A DNA stretch of 8,699 nt from 2011-GWA2-47-8b sp964361325 (lineage in GTDB: Bacteria > Patescibacteriota > Minisyncoccia > UBA6257 > WO2-44-18): positions 1-8,699 of the forward strand of contig CAYHZT010000018.1 in the NCBI GenBank assembly GCA_964361325.1, read 5' to 3'. A program made the translations under genes and the position numbers. The notes under the pieces are model-generated. The model did no database searches. It was given only the letters and a program-made list of their open reading frames with translations, and had not been told where the DNA came from. Below, one piece after another: positions 1-6,386 of this stretch (position 1 is the first letter of the stretch; every line of letters begins with the position of its first letter).

Positions 1-1
1 G

Positions 2-520
2 ATTAATCCTTACGGCGGATCCAAAATTGCCTTTGAGCACGTCCTAAGCGCCTACTATCACTCCTTCGGTATTAAGAGCGTTTCTCTGCGCTATTTTAAC
101 GTTTATGGACCAGGAGATGAGCAAATACCGCGAACACGCGCTGTTCCTACCTGGGTGGCTAATGCCGTTGAGGGCAAGTCTCTGCCGATGTATTGGGAGG
201 GTAAGCAAAAAAAGGACTATATTTTCGTTGAAGACGTGGCGCGGGCCAATTTAATGGCAGCCGGCAAGTGTGACGGATTCCGAGTTTATAACGTCGGTTC
301 CGGCAACGGTATTTGGATGTATGATCTGGCGAAAGTTTTGGAAAAAGTCATAGGTCATAAGTTGGAAATTAAGCAGATGGGAGAAAGAAAAGGCGATCCT
401 ACCGTCACCGTTGGCGATATAAGCAAAATAAAAAAAGAATTAGGCTGGAAACCAGAAGTGGATCTAGAAACCGGTTTGAAGCGCACAATAGAGTATTATG
501 CCGGACGTATTAAAAAATAA
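2..520 (+). CDS. NAD-dependent sugar epimerase/dehydratase, extended SDR family (3' part only)
   Basis: This is the C-terminal 172 residues of an extended short-chain dehydrogenase acting on nucleotide sugars; the start lies before the window. The visible fragment opens with INPYGGSK, which holds the Tyr-x-x-x-Lys catalytic pair (Y4 and K8 of the fragment). It continues with LRYFNVYGPGD, the usual family segment after the active site, then DYIFVEDVARA and a C-terminal NVGSG...GDISKIKKELGWKP block typical of UDP-glucose 4-epimerase-like enzymes. The Rossmann GxxGxxG motif is outside the window. These enzymes epimerise or dehydrate NDP-sugars in the cytoplasm. The frame is open from base 2, so an ATG at 155 would be internal, not the start. 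The 3' end overlaps the next gene by 23 bases, which suggests co-transcription. Family is secure; the substrate cannot be read from this fragment, and UDP-glucose, UDP-GlcNAc or an NDP-heptose are all possible. Confidence 0.9.
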   Translation: MNPYGGSKIAFEHVLSAYYHSFGIKSVSLRYFNVYGPGDEQIPRTRAVPTWVANAVEGKSLPMYWEGKQKKDYIFVEDVARANLMAAGKCDGFRVYNVGSGNGIWMYDLAKVLEKVIGHKLEIKQMGERKGDPTVTVGDISKIKKELGWKPEVDLETGLKRTIEYYAGRIKK

Positions 521-2411
521 ATTTGTCTGGCTCTTGGCGGGCCTTTCATTGGTAGTGGGTGTGCTTTATGTGGCGCCCGAGCTTCTTATTTGGAATAAGT
601 TACACAGTCTCGGCAAGTCTTACGTGGCGATCCAATTGTCGCATCATGGCGACGAAGCGCAAGGAACAGTTTCCCGATTCCGGGAAATTTACGATGGTCA
701 TTTTCCTCCCGGCGATTTATTTATGGATGATGCCAACGCGCCAACTCCGTTTGGACCGATTCAAATTATGCCGGCATTGATGGCGGGATTCATAGCTCTG
801 TTTGGCGGCAACATCAATGTTTCTTATCTTTTTGCCACTTTTATTTTATCTTCTATTATTTTTCTGCTTTTTCATTGGCTGGGAAAAGTTATAACCGGAA
901 ATAGAATTTACGCGGTTTTCTTCGCGCTTCTCGGCGTGATGACCCCGGTTTTCCGGGCCGTTCCGGTAGCTTTTAAAAGCATTTCGCTTTTTTTCAACAA
1001 TATCGGCAATTATTTTATTCCTTTGGTACGAACGCCTCTTGCGAAGTTACCGCTTGGACGCACCGAAGACCCCTTACTGACCTATCTTGTTTTTCTGCCG
1101 GCGATTGCCGCTTTGTTATTGTTTTGGAAAAAGCCAAATTGGAAAACAGGAGCGGTGGCTGGTTCTTTAATCGGACTGATGTTTTACGTTTATTTTCACT
1201 ACTGGGTATTTCTGGTGATTGTCGCGGGATTGATTGGTATCTACAGCCTTCTCAAGATTAAAAGCAATAAAAATTTATTTAAGTCCGTTTTGGTTTTATT
1301 TGCCGTTTTGGCCATTGTTACAACCCCTTATTGGATAAATTATTTTAACTTTAAGAATTCTCCAACGGCGGAAGAATTAACCCTGCGGATTGGCATTACT
1401 AAAAGCCACACCCCTCTGTTTATTGCCGGCGAGCCGGCGGTATTTGACTATGCCTTTTACGCGCTTTTGGCGATTATTATTTACTTTGTTTTTTATAAGC
1501 GCGACCAAAAAAATACCGCGGTTTTATATTGGATTTTTACCGCCGCGATGTTTATTGCCTGGAACGTCCAGGTAGTAACCGGCTTTGTTCCGGCCGCCGA
1601 CCATTGGTTTAGAACAATCGGCGCTTTTGTGACGGTTATTGTATTCCACGCTATGTTTGAATTGCTTAAAAAAGTAAATCCCAAAATTGTTTTGGCTTGC
1701 CTAGTCATCGGCTCCTCGCTTTTGGTGGCTAAAAAAGTAGTTAATGCTTTGGTGTTTATAAATCCTCCGCAAGAATTTATTTCTGAAAATAGTTTTGAGT
1801 CACGAAATTTTAATCCGAGCATCGTTGAGTCGTGGGATTGGATAAATAAAAATTTGCCGAACGAGCCGAAAATTATTTCTCCGTCTTTTGTGAATTCAAT
1901 GTATTTATACACCCAAACTTCCGCCCGGCCGTATTTCGCGACTGGCTTTAATAATTCCGCTTCCATCAAAGTGCTTGAAGAAAGATTTTTGACTACCTAC
2001 AGGTTATTTAACGTAAAGCAGGAATTTTTGAAACATGTTTTAGAGCTTGATTACAGTAAAGACTTTTGTTCGCCGGAAGCGCGCACCGATTGCCCCACGC
2101 ATAATATTAACGATTATTTGAACGTAACGGAGGTTATTCCGCATCTCTATTTTGGATACTATGCAAATTATTATTACGATCGGGGGTTGCCGCAGAGCGT
2201 AACAACTTACCGTTTTGTCAGCAAAGACAAAGCCGATGAATTATTGGCCCGTTATCCCAAAGTGACGGCCGATTGGAAAAACATTGAAGCCGACTACGTT
2301 TATTACGGTCCGTGGGAAAAACAAATCACTCAAATTGATTTAAGCAAGGATTCGAATTTAGAGTTGGTATTAAAGAACCAAGAGGTGGAAATCTACAAGA
2401 TTAAGAAATAA
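498..2411 (+). CDS. Multi-pass membrane protein, putative GT-C-type glycosyltransferase
   Basis: A 637-residue integral membrane protein. About ten hydrophobic segments are visible (roughly residues 9-28, 88-104, 107-130, 138-158, 195-210, 218-252 as a long or double segment, 262-280, 316-334, 341-362, 373-390 and 398-420), followed by a soluble tail of about 215 residues. After the first segment comes a loop with HHGDE (49-53) and a DD pair (77-78). An acidic pair in the first external loop is characteristic of GT-C glycosyltransferases using lipid-phosphate sugars. The tail begins SWDWINKNLPNEPKIISP, resembling the W-I-x-K-N-x-P entry to the C-terminal domain of GT39-like and YfhO-like proteins. 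It would act in the cytoplasmic membrane, transferring sugar to a glycan or protein. It starts within the epimerase gene, with no clear Shine-Dalgarno site, consistent with translational coupling. No specific family was recognised; the glycosyltransferase role is inferred from topology and motif placement. Confidence 0.85.
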   Translation: MPDVLKNKFVWLLAGLSLVVGVLYVAPELLIWNKLHSLGKSYVAIQLSHHGDEAQGTVSRFREIYDGHFPPGDLFMDDANAPTPFGPIQIMPALMAGFIALFGGNINVSYLFATFILSSIIFLLFHWLGKVITGNRIYAVFFALLGVMTPVFRAVPVAFKSISLFFNNIGNYFIPLVRTPLAKLPLGRTEDPLLTYLVFLPAIAALLLFWKKPNWKTGAVAGSLIGLMFYVYFHYWVFLVIVAGLIGIYSLLKIKSNKNLFKSVLVLFAVLAIVTTPYWINYFNFKNSPTAEELTLRIGITKSHTPLFIAGEPAVFDYAFYALLAIIIYFVFYKRDQKNTAVLYWIFTAAMFIAWNVQVVTGFVPAADHWFRTIGAFVTVIVFHAMFELLKKVNPKIVLACLVIGSSLLVAKKVVNALVFINPPQEFISENSFESRNFNPSIVESWDWINKNLPNEPKIISPSFVNSMYLYTQTSARPYFATGFNNSASIKVLEERFLTTYRLFNVKQEFLKHVLELDYSKDFCSPEARTDCPTHNINDYLNVTEVIPHLYFGYYANYYYDRGLPQSVTTYRFVSKDKADELLARYPKVTADWKNIEADYVYYGPWEKQITQIDLSKDSNLELVLKNQEVEIYKIKK

Positions 2412-2413
2412 TT

Positions 2414-3310
2414 CTATCCTTTTTTCTTCCCGATGAAATAAGTCATCGCCGCCGCGTCCATGGAACGGGGGAAAAGATAAAAAAACAAATCCAAAACTCT
2501 TAAAGGAGAGAGAACCACCATTACCGCATAGGTTACGAAATTATATAAGCTTGTTGAAATAATCGAAAAAGGCAGCGCGAAGAAGTGCATAAGCAACGTG
2601 ACCAATGCCGAAGCCGGTCCGCCATTCATGCCGGCGCGTTGCGGTTCAAAAATCGCGAATTTGTGCTTTATCCCTTCGTTAGTTAGCCGGAAATAATCAT
2701 TCGGGGAAGCGTGGAAAGGCATCAGAAACGGGATGCTGATGTAAACAAATCCGCCGGGTTTTACCACACGACAAATTTCTTGGATGGCCAGTTCCACGTC
2801 TGGTATATGCTCCAGGGTGGATTCGGTAATAATCATGTCCACCGAATTATCTTTGATCGGAAGTTTCGTTGCGTCAGTGACCAGGGTAACATCTTTGAAT
2901 GGGAAAATATCCAGATTAATCACTTCCGGATGAATTATTTTAATTCCCGATCCGATATTGATAATAACTTTATTTTTCAGATCCTCTTCTCTGTAAATCT
3001 TTTTAAGCGCTTTTTTGGGCGACCAACCGAAATAAGAGATGCTGCCGATGGCGTAAGTAAGAAATTGAAAAAGCCACGGCATTTTTTTAATAAGCGTTTT
3101 TAGTTTGTTGACCGGCGATTCAACTTCTTTTTTGTATTGCTTATATTGCTTGAGCAATTCCTGATGAATTAAATAAGGAACCCCGTCTTTAATTGGAAAT
3201 ACGGACTGGCATTGCCCGCAAACCAAACTTTCTGTTTGCGAGCGCAAGTTGGCTGATTTGCAATTCGGACAAAGTAGAGCGTTAATAAAGCGTTGATCCG
3301 TAGAGAGCAT
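2414..3310 (-). CDS. Zinc-ribbon (Trm112-like) plus class I SAM methyltransferase
   Basis: A 298-residue two-part protein. The N-terminus has CPNC (14-17) and CGQC (31-34) followed by FPIKDGVPYLI, the pattern of the Trm112-like zinc ribbon often fused to small methyltransferases. Then comes a class I SAM-dependent methyltransferase of the Methyltransf_11 type: the SAM loop VIINIGSG (115-122), an acidic strand end near LDIFPF (133-138), DATKLPIKDNSVDMIITESTLEHIPD (146-171) and VVKPGGFVYIS (182-192). The SAM loop is slightly unusual, with N where D/E-x-G is common. The last 60 residues (about 235-282) are hydrophobic, so membrane association is possible. Such proteins in polysaccharide loci commonly methylate sugars, but the substrate is unknown. 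The stop lies 2 bases from the convergent membrane-protein stop. The chosen start places the ribbon near the N-terminus; no good Shine-Dalgarno site precedes it. Confidence 0.88.
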   Translation of the reverse strand: MLSTDQRFINALLCPNCKSANLRSQTESLVCGQCQSVFPIKDGVPYLIHQELLKQYKQYKKEVESPVNKLKTLIKKMPWLFQFLTYAIGSISYFGWSPKKALKKIYREEDLKNKVIINIGSGIKIIHPEVINLDIFPFKDVTLVTDATKLPIKDNSVDMIITESTLEHIPDVELAIQEICRVVKPGGFVYISIPFLMPFHASPNDYFRLTNEGIKHKFAIFEPQRAGMNGGPASALVTLLMHFFALPFSIISTSLYNFVTYAVMVVLSPLRVLDLFFYLFPRSMDAAAMTYFIGKKKG

Positions 3311-3324
3311 GTTGTTTGATTAGC

Positions 3325-3353
3325 TTAATAATAGTATTGCGATAATATATAAT
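3325..3353 (+). promoter_or_regulatory. Candidate sigma-70-type promoter for the 3379 methyltransferase
   Basis: A perfect TATAAT at 3348-3353 lies 17 bases downstream of TTAATA (3325-3330, 4/6 match to TTGACA) in the short gap between two divergent genes. A start site near 3360 would give a leader of about 20 bases with no Shine-Dalgarno sequence. Assigned by eye; the gap is AT-rich, so chance matches are likely. Confidence 0.45.
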
Positions 3354-3360
3354 AAGGCAA
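3331..3360 (-). promoter_or_regulatory. Candidate promoter for the minus-strand zinc-ribbon methyltransferase
   Basis: Read on the minus strand, TTGCCT (3360-3355) and TACTAT (3336-3331) are 18 bases apart, each a 4/6 match to the sigma-70 consensus. This promoter would physically overlap the plus-strand one, so the two divergent genes could compete for polymerase. Weak by-eye call. Confidence 0.25.
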
Positions 3361-3378
3361 GTTACACTACTACTTCGT

Positions 3379-4122
3379 ATGGAATATTTTACCGGTCAGG
3401 AAATTAAGAACAATCGAGAAAAGCTCAAAAATGAGATGGGTGATTACGTCGGCAGAAATTTACAGAATCTTTTTGCCGCGCATATCGTTGCTAAATATCA
3501 CGACAAATTTTTCAAAGACAGGTCGCAGACAAAAGTTGTCGATTATGGCGTAGCCGGAGGCGTTTTTGCCAAACAACTTCAAGAATTGGGCTTTCGTAAT
3601 ATTTCCGGCCTGGATATAGACGACTATTTGGCCGAGGAAAACAAAAAATACGTCAAAGAATTTAAATTAGCTGATTTAAGTTACAATTCCATACCTTGGC
3701 CGGATAATTCTTTCGATATGGCTACTGCCTGGTGCGTTTTGCCGCATCTGGAAAATCCCTATTTTTGTATTCGAGAAACTTTTCGGATTTTGAAACCCGG
3801 AGGCTTATTTATTTTGAGCGTTCCGCACTTGTTATCGCGCGCCAGCATCAATTTCTTTTTAAGGCATGGAGATTTTGCCCGTTATTATCCCGGAAAAAAT
3901 CACATCTCGGTTTTTACTCCGGGTGTTTTTCAAAACGCCGTTTCCAAATATTTTAAGAAAGTGAACATGGAATATCTGATTGATCCGCGCAGTCTTTCGG
4001 GTTTGCGGGGTTTTATCAGGAAGCGGATTTTATCTTTGAGCGTTCATTGGCCAAAATTACGAAATTATTTTGAAAAGATTTGGGGTTACAACCAAATTTG
4101 GATATTGCGGAAAGGAGAATAG
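3379..4122 (+). CDS. Class I SAM-dependent methyltransferase
   Basis: A 247-residue methyltransferase of the Methyltransf_11/25 type without the zinc ribbon of its divergent neighbour. Visible motifs are the SAM loop VVDYGVAGG (53-61), the acidic end of strand 2 GLDIDD (77-82), ADLSYNSIPWPDNSFDMATAWCVLPHLENP (98-127), where the cofactor pocket and motif IV lie, and RILKPGGLFILSVPH (136-150). The C-terminal third (about 151-247) is basic and aromatic and carries no motif I recognise. By context it probably methylates a sugar or lipid-linked glycan in the cytoplasm; this is an inference. The ATG at 3379 is the first in frame after the candidate promoter and has no Shine-Dalgarno site. It ends 60 bases before the sugar kinase with no terminator visible, so read-through into the kinase is plausible. 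Confidence 0.85.
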   Translation: MEYFTGQEIKNNREKLKNEMGDYVGRNLQNLFAAHIVAKYHDKFFKDRSQTKVVDYGVAGGVFAKQLQELGFRNISGLDIDDYLAEENKKYVKEFKLADLSYNSIPWPDNSFDMATAWCVLPHLENPYFCIRETFRILKPGGLFILSVPHLLSRASINFFLRHGDFARYYPGKNHISVFTPGVFQNAVSKYFKKVNMEYLIDPRSLSGLRGFIRKRILSLSVHWPKLRNYFEKIWGYNQIWILRKGE

Positions 4123-4154
4123 ATTTGCATTAATATCGTCGCGGATTTACACTA

Positions 4155-4176
4155 TTCCTAGTTCATTTACTAGGAG
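4155..4176 (+). promoter_or_regulatory. Hairpin that pairs with the kinase ribosome binding site
   Basis: TCCTAG (4156-4161) and CTAGGA (4170-4175) form a perfect 6-bp stem around an 8-base loop (4162-4169). A G-U pair (4155/4176) extends it to 7. The right arm contains the whole AGGAG Shine-Dalgarno site (4172-4176) of the gene starting at 4183, six bases upstream of its ATG. In an mRNA that includes the left arm the ribosome site would be masked. No T-run follows, so it is not a terminator. The structure is seen; regulation is inferred. Confidence 0.45.
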
Positions 4177-4182
4177 TAACGA

Positions 4183-5157
4183 ATGTTGATTTCCCGTACG
4201 CCTTTCCGAATTTCGCTCGGAGGCGGGTCGACTGATTTGCCTTCCTATTCTCGTCAATACGGCGGTTTTGTTTTCGGCGTATCCATCAATATGTATATGG
4301 ATATTTTTATCAGGCGGCCCATTATTTATGACCGAATTGATTTGCAGTATTTGAAATTTGAATCAGTGACTTCTCCGGAAGAATTACAGCACGCAATCGC
4401 CCGAGAGGCGTTGAAAATGGTTGGTATCGAAAATTCCATCAGTATTTATTTCAAATCCGACACGCCGATGGGCACCGGCCTTGGTTCTTCCGGGACGTGC
4501 GCCGTGGGTCTGTTGAATGCTCTCTGGCGATTTAAGGAAATAACGAAAGATCCGCGCGCGTTGGCGGAAGAGGCATTTCAAATTACCCAAAATTTGGGCT
4601 TACCGGACGGAAGGCAGGATCCATATCTCGCGGCGCTCGGCGGATTTACCGCGATGGATATTGACACCGACGACGATGTTCTCTTGATTAGGCCAACGAT
4701 TAGCAAAGCTACCGCCGATTGTTTCGTCAAGAATTCTTTGCTGGTTTATACCGGCATCAATCGTGAAAGTAAGGGTGTTTTGGAAGATCAGAACAGTGAA
4801 AAAGCTTTTAAGGCCAAGCACGCGATGAAAGATATCGGAGAGAAAATACTGGTCGCGTTCGTGGGCGGTAAATTGGACGAGTTCGGCAGATTAATGAATG
4901 AGCACTGGAAGCTAAAGAAAGAAACTTCGGGCAAGGTTAGCTCTCTGGAATTCGATCTGATTTATGATTTGGCGATGAGAAACGGATGCCTGGGCGGCAA
5001 GATGGTTGGCGCCGGAGGTGGAGGATACTTCCTTTTCTACTGCGGCAATAAAGACGTAAAATCCGCGACAATCTCGGCAATGCGGGAAGCGGGTTACCGG
5101 GACATTCCTTTTGACATTGATTATCGTGGCGCTCGAGTCGTCGATCTTTCAATATAA
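4183..5157 (+). CDS. hddA: GHMP-family sugar kinase, D-glycero-alpha-D-manno-heptose 7-phosphate kinase type
   Basis: A 324-residue GHMP kinase, the usual length for HddA-like enzymes. The N-terminus SRTPFRISLGGGSTDLPSY (4-22) is the sugar-binding motif of the HddA/fucokinase-type branch. The ATP-binding loop is PMGTGLGSSGTCAVG (95-109), the segment GRQDPYLAALGGF (143-155) contains the expected catalytic Asp (D146), and KMVGAGGGGYFLF (273-285) is GHMP motif 3. The family reaction here would be phosphorylation of C1 of D-glycero-D-manno-heptose 7-phosphate to the 1,7-bisphosphate in the cytoplasm. The neighbouring GmhA-type isomerase, transaldolase and nucleotidyltransferase support the heptose assignment; another sugar 1-kinase is the alternative. 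The start has a clear AGGAG six bases upstream, buried in a hairpin. A strong terminator follows the stop by 6 bases, separating it transcriptionally from the isomerase. Confidence 0.87.
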   Translation: MLISRTPFRISLGGGSTDLPSYSRQYGGFVFGVSINMYMDIFIRRPIIYDRIDLQYLKFESVTSPEELQHAIAREALKMVGIENSISIYFKSDTPMGTGLGSSGTCAVGLLNALWRFKEITKDPRALAEEAFQITQNLGLPDGRQDPYLAALGGFTAMDIDTDDDVLLIRPTISKATADCFVKNSLLVYTGINRESKGVLEDQNSEKAFKAKHAMKDIGEKILVAFVGGKLDEFGRLMNEHWKLKKETSGKVSSLEFDLIYDLAMRNGCLGGKMVGAGGGGYFLFYCGNKDVKSATISAMREAGYRDIPFDIDYRGARVVDLSI

Positions 5158-5163
5158 CTTCAC

Positions 5164-5188
5164 AGAGGTCCTTAAAGGGCCTCTTTTT
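5164..5188 (+). terminator. Rho-independent terminator after the sugar kinase
   Basis: AGAGGTCC (5164-5171) pairs with GGGCCTCT (5177-5184), giving an 8-bp stem with one G-U pair and a 5-base loop, followed by a T-run at 5184-5188. It lies 6 bases after the kinase stop codon. Confidence 0.85.
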
Positions 5189-5192
5189 AACG

Positions 5193-5227
5193 CTTGCGGT
5201 GAGCTTGTCGAACTGTTGACCTTGCGG
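5193..5227. repeat. TTCGACAAGCTCA-type short repeat (reverse orientation) flanked by 7-bp direct repeats
   Basis: TGAGCTTGTCGAA at 5200-5212 is the exact reverse complement of TTCGACAAGCTCA at 8021-8033. A 21-base unit (5200-5220) carrying it is flanked by CTTGCGG at 5193-5199 and again at 5221-5227, which looks like a target-site duplication. This 13-mer is the core of a short repeat I recall as very abundant in many environmental bacterial genomes. Genome-wide copy number cannot be seen here. Confidence 0.6.
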
Positions 5228-5245
5228 CAATGTTGTTGATAAGAT
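5216..5245 (+). promoter_or_regulatory. Candidate sigma-70-type promoter for the SIS isomerase gene
   Basis: TTGACC (5216-5221, 5/6) and TAAGAT (5240-5245, 4/6) are 18 bases apart. It sits between the kinase terminator and the isomerase gene, so a promoter is needed here. Its -35 box overlaps the edge of the short repeat unit. Predicted leader is about 35 bases. Confidence 0.5.
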
Positions 5246-5271
5246 GGCTCTGCGTTGGAAATGGTTAAGTT

Positions 5272-5277
5272 GAGGAG
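5272..5277 (+). promoter_or_regulatory. Ribosome binding site of the SIS isomerase
   Basis: GAGGAG lies 9 bases before the ATG at 5287, a good Shine-Dalgarno match that fixes this start. It contrasts with the methyltransferase and nucleotidyltransferase genes in the window, which lack one. Confidence 0.7.
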
Positions 5278-5286
5278 TAAGAAAGA

Positions 5287-5916
5287 ATGGACACGAAAGA
5301 ATACATCCAACAGTACTTTAAAAATTCCAGAGAAGTTATAGACGCCCTGGAAAAACAGGAAAATCAAATTGAAAAGATCGTTGATGTTCTTTTTGAAGCC
5401 TGGAGAATGGGGCGGGGAGTTTATATTTTAGGGAATGGCGGGTCGGCTTCTACGGCAAGTCATTTTGCCGCCGATCTGGCTAAGACTATCAACGACGTGC
5501 CCGGCAACCGAGGTATGAAAGCTCTAACTCCTTGGGATAACATTCCGCTAATCAGCGCAATTGTGAATGACCGGCCCAAAGAAGATTTTTTCACTGCCTG
5601 GCTGGACACTTTTTATGAACCCGGCGGCGTTGGCATTGGCATTAGCGTCCACGGCGGCAGCGGATCGGACTTCGGCGGCAATTGGTCGCAGAATCTTTTG
5701 AAGGGTTTGCAATACATTAAAAACCGCGTCGGTGTTACGATTGGCTTTTCCGGATTTGACGGCGGTCCTATGGCAAAAATGGTTGATGTCGCGGTAGTGG
5801 TGCCGGTTACGGAACCAAGCCTTGGCACGCCACTAGTGGAGTCTTTTCACGTGGTGATTACTCATCTTATAGCCTTCCGCTTAAAAGAACTTATTTTAAA
5901 AATGAAGAGCGCTTAA
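5287..5916 (+). CDS. gmhA: SIS-domain sugar-phosphate isomerase, phosphoheptose isomerase (GmhA) type
   Basis: A 209-residue single SIS-domain protein, close to the 190-200 of GmhA. After an N-terminal helix region it has GNGGSASTASHFAADLAK (49-66), the hallmark GmhA loop with S53, and a C-terminal ESFHVVITH (185-193). GmhA converts sedoheptulose 7-phosphate to D-glycero-D-manno-heptose 7-phosphate as a cytoplasmic, usually tetrameric, zinc enzyme. Classical GmhA binds zinc through His, Glu, Gln and His; by alignment these are H59, D63, E185 and H193 here, so two of four ligands differ. The second phosphate loop, usually STSGNS-like, is replaced by a longer ISVHGGSGSDFGGNWSQNL (119-137). These differences point to a distinct subfamily, so a related sugar phosphate is a possible substrate. 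The gene has its own promoter and ribosome site, and its stop codon lies inside its terminator. Neighbouring kinase and transaldolase support heptose metabolism. Confidence 0.85.
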   Translation: MDTKEYIQQYFKNSREVIDALEKQENQIEKIVDVLFEAWRMGRGVYILGNGGSASTASHFAADLAKTINDVPGNRGMKALTPWDNIPLISAIVNDRPKEDFFTAWLDTFYEPGGVGIGISVHGGSGSDFGGNWSQNLLKGLQYIKNRVGVTIGFSGFDGGPMAKMVDVAVVVPVTEPSLGTPLVESFHVVITHLIAFRLKELILKMKSA

Positions 5917-5932
5917 CCGGTGCTCTTTTTTT
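5905..5932 (+). terminator. Rho-independent terminator overlapping the isomerase stop codon
   Basis: AAGAGCGC (5905-5912) pairs with GGTGCTCTT (5920-5927; one G-U pair), giving an 8-bp stem with a 7-base loop and a T-run at 5926-5932. The stop codon (5914-5916) is in the loop, so the last sense codons form the left arm. Confidence 0.82.
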
Positions 5933-5972
5933 ATATTCCAATTGCCCGAGTTGTCTCCGAGAGTCCCACATC

Positions 5973-6128
5973 CCTCCGCCACTTTCTTTTCCTTCAACCC
6001 GTTCCGGCTGCTCCTGCGGCAGCCTCCACTTGTCGCTCGCGCGGGATTGGGTTTTTGCGAACCGATTATACAAAAACCACCAAGCCAATCCGCTCGCTTG
6101 GGTTTCGGAGAAAAGAAAGTGACGGAGG
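5973..6128. repeat. 156-base unit closed by an 18/19 inverted repeat (MITE-like element or structured RNA)
   Basis: CCTCCGCCACTTTCTTTTC (5973-5991) matches the reverse complement of 6110-6128 at 18 of 19 positions; the one mismatch is C5979 against A6122. Pairing resumes inward after a small internal loop with AACCC (5996-6000) and GGGTT (6100-6104). Inside are two further hairpins: GGCTGC/GCAGCC (6006-6011 and 6019-6024), and GATTGG plus GGTTTTTG (6045-6057) against CAAAAACC (6071-6078) plus CCAATC (6085-6090). The predicted form is a long closing stem over a multi-branch junction. Either a non-autonomous mobile element or a folded RNA would fit; orientation cannot be decided. Confidence 0.5.
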
Positions 6129-6199
6129 AGGTTAAGCAATAACCAGGTCTGTCAGCCCATCCCGGATATTCTGAACGCGACCCGAGCCGGGTACCGCGA

Positions 6200-6267
6200 G
6201 CTGGTAGCCTATTTTTTCGGGAGCGAAGCGTCCTACGCATGGCCGGAAAAATAGGCGTTAAGCCAGC
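6200..6267. repeat. Long imperfect stem-loop
   Basis: GCCTATTTTTTCGG (6207-6220) pairs with CCGGAAAAATAGGC (6243-6256) over 14 positions with one G-U pair on the plus strand. GCTGG (6200-6204) with CCAGC (6263-6267) adds a lower stem beyond an internal loop. The loop (6221-6242) contains GCGAAGCG. No T-run follows, so it is not a simple terminator. Confidence 0.5.
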
Positions 6268-6357
6268 GAAGCCGGTGGCGAGTGGCAAGAGAAGAATGTC
6301 CAGGAGGGGCGAACCGGACAATGAAGTTGTCTTATGGCGGGAAAGCTGGTTGCTACG

Positions 6358-6386
6358 TTGACTTTACGCTAAAATAACTTTACTTT
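6358..6386 (+). promoter_or_regulatory. Weak candidate promoter for the transaldolase gene
   Basis: TTGACT (6358-6363, 5/6) is followed 17 bases later by TACTTT (6381-6386, only 3/6). TAAAAT at 6370-6375 is a better -10 box but has no well-spaced -35. A promoter is expected somewhere here because the preceding gene has its own terminator. Confidence 0.25.

Noticed and set aside
1493..1969. 158-codon minus-strand open frame inside the membrane protein gene
   Set aside because: Antisense shadow of a clearly coding membrane protein; no family motif and no ribosome site.
2711..3103. 130-codon plus-strand open frame opposite the zinc-ribbon methyltransferase
   Set aside because: The opposite strand encodes well-conserved SAM and zinc motifs; this frame is a shadow.
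4155..4176. Hairpin before the kinase as a terminator for the upstream methyltransferase
   Set aside because: The stem is short and AT-containing, and no T-run follows the right arm.
5896..6321. Minus-strand open frame of 141 codons across the structured intergenic region, with shorter plus-strand frames in the same place
   Set aside because: Composition is rich in Arg, Pro, Gly and Ser with no motif, no ribosome site, and it crosses the isomerase terminator and inverted repeats. It looks like chance openness of GC-richer sequence.
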